A stretch of DNA of 64,000 nucleotides. Origin: Paraburkholderia heleia NBRC 101817. GTDB taxonomy: Bacteria > Pseudomonadota > Gammaproteobacteria > Burkholderiales > Burkholderiaceae. Below are positions 60,690-64,000 of this stretch, piece by piece (position 1 is the first letter of the stretch; each line of letters opens with the position of its first letter). Made by a program: the position numbers and the translations under genes. Under the pieces are notes generated by a model. It was not told where the DNA came from, made no database searches, and saw nothing but the letters and a program-made list of their open reading frames with translations. The stretch lies in contig NZ_BBJH01000020.1 in the NCBI RefSeq assembly GCF_000739775.1, positions 1-64,000 on the forward strand. The letters are read 5' to 3'.

Positions 60690-60870
60690 CCAGTGTGAGC
60701 GGACACAAAACACCAGCCGGTCGGCCCTACGCCGAAGCCCTCTCGAGGGGCATCCTTGTTGGAGCCGTGACCGGCGTCGAAGACGTTTCATGACCCGGCT
60801 CCTCCTTTGGTCTCCTCGCGCTAACCCCGTAGCGTGTGGTTTTTAGCGGGCTCCAGGCCCGCTTTTTTTT
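60690..60870 (+). ncRNA. Candidate small structured RNA
   Basis: No open frame is supported here, yet the stretch contains several local hairpins. They include CCCTC-TC-GAGGG near 60739-60752, GGAGCC with GGCTCC enclosing CGTC-GAA-GACG near 60765-60806, and CGCTA with TAGCG near 60820-60835. It ends in a clear intrinsic terminator at 60845-60870. The nearest plus-strand gene ends more than 400 bases upstream. I could not match it to 6S, 4.5S, RNase P or tmRNA. Confidence 0.4.
60845..60870 (+). terminator. Intrinsic terminator on the plus strand
   Basis: AGCGGGC (60845-60851), loop TCCAG, GCCCGCT (60857-60863), followed by an unbroken run of eight T bases. The minus strand lacks a U-tract after the same stem, so it terminates plus-strand transcription. 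Confidence 0.9.
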
Positions 60871-61015
60871 CGCCTGTGCGGTTCGTTATTCAACCGGCAT
60901 CCTTCTGCGTCAACACCCCCATCGCCAGACAATCGTTCGGTTTCCCGACTATTTTTTGCGCGCTCTGAAAAGCCGCCGCGGGGCCGTGAACCGGCCGCGG
61001 CGGCGTCGCAAAGTG

Positions 61016-62776
61016 TCAAGCCGTCTTCTGCTCGCCGATCTTGAGTTCGTCGATCATGCGTGCGCGCATCACGAACTTCTGCACCTTGCCCGTCACGGTC
61101 ATCGGCAGTTCGTCGACGAAACGGATGTACTTCGGGATCTTGTAGTGCGCAATCTGCCCCTGGCAGAACGCCTGAACCTCCTCTGCCGTTGCCGTTTCGC
61201 CTGGGCGCAACACGATCCACGCGCACACTTCTTCGCCATACTTCGCATCGGGCACGCCGAACACCTGCACGGACTGCACCTTCGGGTGGCGGAACAGAAA
61301 TTCTTCGATCTCGCGCGGGTAGATGTTCTCGCCGCCGCGGATGAGCATGTCCTTGAGGCGGCCGACGATGTTGCAGTAGCCTTCGGCGTCGATCGTCGCG
61401 AGGTCGCCCGTATGCATCCAGCCGTCGACGATCGACTCGGCCGTCTTCTGCGCGTCGCCCCAGTAGCCCTGCATCACCGAGTAGCCCTTCGTGCATAGCT
61501 CGCCCGTTTCGCCCACGGGCACGATATTGCCGAGCGCGTCGACGATCTTCACTTCGAGATGCGGCTGAATCCGCCCCACCGTGGTCGTGCGCTTGTCGAG
61601 CGGGTCGGTGGTCGAACTCTGGAACGACACCGGGCTCGTTTCCGTCATGCCGTAGGCGATCGTGATTTCGGCGAGATGCATCTTCGAGACCACGCGCTTC
61701 ATCGTCTCGATCGGGCACGGCGAGCCGGCCATGATGCCCGTGCGCAGCTTCGAAAGATCGAAACGCGCGAACTCCGGATGATCGAGTTCCGCGATGAACA
61801 TCGTGGGCACGCCGTGCAGTGCCGTGCAGCCCTCTTCCGCGACGGCTTCAAGCGTCGCGCGCGGATCGAAAGCCTCGCCCGGGAACACCATGTTCGCGCC
61901 CACCGAAACGCACGCGAGCACGGCGAGCACCATGCCAAAGCAGTGATAGAGCGGCACCGGAATGCAGAGCGAGTCTTCTTGCGTGAGGCGCATCGCCTGG
62001 GCGATGAAACGCCCGTTGTTGAGCACGTTGCGGTGCGTGAGCGTCGCGCCCTTCGGATTGCCGGTCGTGCCGCTCGTGAACTGGATGTTGATCGCCTCAT
62101 AGGGCGAGAGCGTCGCGTTGATCGCGTCGAGCCATGCCGTACCGTCGCGCGCAATGCGCTCGCGGCCCATTTCCACGAGTTCGCTGAAGCAGAGCATGCC
62201 GGGCGTGGCCGTGTCGCACATGCGCACGACCGCGCGCAGGTCGGGCAGGCGCGCAGCCTGCAACTGGCCGGGCATGGCGCTCGCAAGCTCTGGCGCGAGC
62301 GTCTGCAGCATCTCCAGATACTTCGAGGTCTTGAAGCTTTCTGCCGAGACGATCGCCTTGCAGCCCACCTTGTTCAGCGCGTATTCGAGTTCGGCCAGGC
62401 GATAAGCGGGATTGATGTTGACGAGCACCGCGCCGATACGCGCCGTCGCAAACTGGGTGAGGAGCCACTCGACGCGATTGGGCGACCAGATGCCGACGCG
62501 ATCGCCCTTGACGATGCCTAGCTCGGCCAAGCCGGCTGCGAGCACATCGACTTCGGCGGCGAACTCGCGCCAGTTCCAGCGGATGCCCTGCTCGCGGAAC
62601 ACCACGGCAGGCCGCTCGGGAAAGCGCCTGGCTGTCTCCTGCAGGAACGTGCCGAGGGTCGCGTCGCTGAGCGGCATGTCGGTTGTGCCTCGCACGTAGG
62701 AAAGCCCGTCTCCCGGCGCGATGAGCGGCTCACGTACACCGGGCGCCGCGCGCGCGCCTGCTGCGTCGATTGCCAT
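61016..62776 (-). CDS. AMP-dependent acyl-CoA synthetase
   Basis: Adenylate-forming enzyme activating a carboxylic acid to its CoA thioester, 586 residues. The phosphate loop is FTSGTTGNPKGATLTH, and the adenine-site block is YGMTETSPVSFQ. The hinge Asp lies in HTGDLATIDAEGY, then KDMLIRGGENIYPREIE. The catalytic Lys near the C-terminus is in TVTGKVQKF. Sequence style fits medium-chain fatty-acid type ligases (ACSF2/FadD3-like). AGGAGA precedes the ATG. Substrate unknown. Confidence 0.92.
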   Translation of the reverse strand: MAIDAAGARAAPGVREPLIAPGDGLSYVRGTTDMPLSDATLGTFLQETARRFPERPAVVFREQGIRWNWREFAAEVDVLAAGLAELGIVKGDRVGIWSPNRVEWLLTQFATARIGAVLVNINPAYRLAELEYALNKVGCKAIVSAESFKTSKYLEMLQTLAPELASAMPGQLQAARLPDLRAVVRMCDTATPGMLCFSELVEMGRERIARDGTAWLDAINATLSPYEAINIQFTSGTTGNPKGATLTHRNVLNNGRFIAQAMRLTQEDSLCIPVPLYHCFGMVLAVLACVSVGANMVFPGEAFDPRATLEAVAEEGCTALHGVPTMFIAELDHPEFARFDLSKLRTGIMAGSPCPIETMKRVVSKMHLAEITIAYGMTETSPVSFQSSTTDPLDKRTTTVGRIQPHLEVKIVDALGNIVPVGETGELCTKGYSVMQGYWGDAQKTAESIVDGWMHTGDLATIDAEGYCNIVGRLKDMLIRGGENIYPREIEEFLFRHPKVQSVQVFGVPDAKYGEEVCAWIVLRPGETATAEEVQAFCQGQIAHYKIPKYIRFVDELPMTVTGKVQKFVMRARMIDELKIGEQKTA

Positions 62777-63036
62777 GATGGCTGTCTCCTGGGGAGCGTC
62801 ACTCCCGCGTTTGAAATGAATTTGAAAACCATTGTGCCACCGGATTTTCCGGGGGCGGCATCAAGTGTTACCCGCAGTGTCCGGGCCGGCTGCGAACGCA
62901 TGATTTGGCATTACCTTTCCGTAAACGTCAAGTATGCCAGAGCGTTTTTATCGGCCACCATGACTCATGGGCATTTATGCCGCGTTTTTTATCGCGATGC
63001 CATCGGGCCGTGCCCGCTCAGCGGCGCGCAAAGACA
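62777..63036. other. Gap between the acyl-CoA ligase and the atpC terminator
   Basis: About 260 bases, upstream of the acyl-CoA ligase. No gene supported; presumably holds the ligase promoter, which I could not identify. Confidence 0.4.
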
Positions 63037-63065
63037 AAAAGGGCTCCCGGTTGGGGAGCCCTTTT
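63037..63065 (-). terminator. Terminator at the end of the ATP synthase operon
   Basis: AAAAGGGCTCCC (63037-63048), loop, GGGAGCCCTTTT (63054-63065). On the minus strand the stem is followed by TTTTTG, about 45 bases after the atpC stop. Confidence 0.88.
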
Positions 63066-63107
63066 CGCTTCGAACGCGGCGCCACGAGGGCGCGCGTAAG
63101 GAACCCG

Positions 63108-63533
63108 TTAATGCTGGTTCATCTTGCGCAGGCGCTGGATCGCCGCGAGCTGCGCGACCGCGTAGGCCAATTCGGCCTGGGCGGTGGCGTACTCGAGGTT
63201 CGAGCCCGCGTTCTGCAGCGTCTCTTCAGCGCGCTTGCGCGCTTCCGTGGCCTTCGCCTCGTCGAGATCCTTACCGCGAATCGCGGTGTCGGCGAGCACC
63301 GTGACGGCGCCCGGCTGCACTTCGAGAATACCGCCTGCGACGAACACGAACTCTTCAGCGCCGTCTTCCGCCACGATGCGCACCGCGCCCGGACGAATAC
63401 GCGTGATGAGCGGCGTGTGGCCCGGCAGAATGCCCAGCTCGCCCGCCTCGCCCGGAAGCGCGACGAACTTCGCCTGGCCGTCGAAGATGCTCTCTTCGGC
63501 GCTGACGACGTCTACCTTGATGGTTGCTGCCAT
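63108..63533 (-). CDS. atpC: ATP synthase epsilon subunit
   Basis: F1 epsilon subunit of 141 residues, coupling rotation and inhibiting ATP hydrolysis. The N-terminal beta-barrel has IKVDVVSAEESIFDGQA and ELGILPGHTPLITRIRPG. The C-terminal helical hairpin begins near DEAKATEARKRAEE. Last gene of the atp operon, about 130 bases after atpD. Confidence 0.97.
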   Translation of the reverse strand: MAATIKVDVVSAEESIFDGQAKFVALPGEAGELGILPGHTPLITRIRPGAVRIVAEDGAEEFVFVAGGILEVQPGAVTVLADTAIRGKDLDEAKATEARKRAEETLQNAGSNLEYATAQAELAYAVAQLAAIQRLRKMNQH

Positions 63534-63617
63534 ATGTGTCGACTCCTGTCGATCGGCGTTAGCGCTTTGGCGCTTATTCCGATCCCATGCACGGCCTTGG
63601 GGTCAATGGGTTGCTTC

Positions 63618-63647
63618 GGCGGGCAGGTAACGCGTTACCTGCCCGCC
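63618..63647. repeat. Perfect 30-bp palindrome between atpD and atpC
   Basis: Two uninterrupted 15-base arms (63618-63632 and 63633-63647; left arm GGCGGGCAGGTAACG) with no spacer. In RNA it would form a strong hairpin. No U-tract follows on the minus strand, so it does not look like a terminator. It is probably an intercistronic processing, stability or translation element. Confidence 0.85.
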
Positions 63648-63664
63648 TGTTGGCAACTCGACCC

Positions 63665-64000
63665 TTACTGGATCTTCTTGGCCTTTTCGAAGGCTTCGTC
63701 GATCGTGCCGACCATGTAGAACGCCTGCTCCGGCAGGTGATCGCACTCGCCGCCAACGATCATCTTGAAGCCGCGGATCGTTTGCTTCAGCGGCACGTAC
63801 TTGCCCGGCGAGCCCGTGAAGACTTCCGCGACGTGGAACGGCTGCGAGAGGAAACGCTGGATCTTGCGTGCGCGGGCGACAGTCAGCTTGTCTTCCGGCG
63901 ACAGTTCGTCCATGCCCAGAATCGCGATGATGTCGCGCAGTTCCTTGTAGCGCTGCAGCGTTTGCTGCACGCCGCGCGTGATCGAGTAATGCTCTTCGCC
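63665..64000 (-). CDS. atpD: ATP synthase beta subunit (C-terminal part, runs off the right edge)
   Basis: The 111 visible residues are the C-terminus of F1 beta, including the DELSPEDKLTVARARKIQRF and SQPFHVAEVFTGSPGKYV blocks. The frame remains open to the right edge, reading EEHYSITRGVQQTLQRY, as in other beta subunits. The catalytic nucleotide site is outside the window. Confidence 0.97.
   Translation of the reverse strand, partial: GEEHYSITRGVQQTLQRYKELRDIIAILGMDELSPEDKLTVARARKIQRFLSQPFHVAEVFTGSPGKYVPLKQTIRGFKMIVGGECDHLPEQAFYMVGTIDEAFEKAKKIQ

Noticed and set aside
60690..60870. 6S, 4.5S, RNase P or tmRNA gene
   Set aside because: None of the conserved core sequences of these RNAs is present, so it is kept only as an unassigned candidate.

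Overview
The window reads as a piece of the main chromosome of a Burkholderia/Paraburkholderia-type beta-proteobacterium. The evidence is the high GC content with strongly GC-biased third codon positions, the gene order flhDC-motAB-cheYAW-MCP-cheRDB, the fliC-fliD-fliT block, an H-NS protein of the short beta-proteobacterial type, and the gcvTHP, putA, priA, hemE and atpDC neighbourhoods. No database search was possible. All names rest on motifs, length, context and remembered family sequences.

Layout. (1) 1-11405, minus strand: motility and chemotaxis, read right to left as flhD, flhC, motA, motB, cheY, cheA, cheW, a Tsr/Tar-type receptor, cheR, cheD and the start of cheB. A sigma-28 type promoter lies before motA and a candidate long leader before flhDC. 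(2) 11701-20377: unrelated single genes, namely a GT4 glycosyltransferase, an H-NS family protein, an aquaporin, a histidine-phosphatase lipoprotein, a HAD hydrolase, a BadF-type kinase, tag, a glycine-rich protein of unknown function, rpsU and an aldo/keto reductase. (3) 20632-24074: fliC with a sigma-28 promoter, then fliD and fliT, closed by a terminator. (4) 24253-34088: a TPR/OGT-type glycosyltransferase followed by a seven-gene cluster of visibly lower GC. The cluster encodes a two-domain glycosyltransferase, a WbqC-like protein, a PhyH-type dioxygenase, a SAM methyltransferase, a PglD/NeuD-type acyltransferase, a beta-propeller glycosidase-like protein and a WecE-type aminotransferase. 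It ends at a tyrosine-integrase remnant and tRNA-Arg(CCG). I read it as a horizontally acquired flagellin-glycosylation island that builds and attaches an unusual modified 4-amino-4,6-dideoxyhexose. This is the most interesting part of the window.

(5) 34768-39760: a diheme cytochrome c, Rep helicase, a Gfo/Idh/MocA oxidoreductase and a small lipoprotein. (6) 39979-55047: amino-acid catabolism. A tandem glycine riboswitch precedes gcvT-gcvH-gcvP. Then come an alginate-lyase-family protein, serine deaminase sdaA, a TPP enzyme, a Leu/Ile/Val-type binding protein and trifunctional putA with a candidate PutA operator. (7) 55231-64000: a 49-residue membrane protein, priA, hemE, a PheC-like periplasmic cyclohexadienyl dehydratase, a structured non-coding stretch ending in an intrinsic terminator (possible sRNA), an acyl-CoA ligase, atpC and the 3' end of atpD.

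How the parts connect: FlhDC would switch on the flagellar regulon, and sigma-28 would then express fliC and the motA operon. FliD and FliT cap and chaperone the filament. The neighbouring OGT and sugar-modification genes most plausibly decorate flagellin before export. In the metabolic half, glycine sensed by the riboswitch feeds the glycine cleavage system, and SdaA converts serine to pyruvate.
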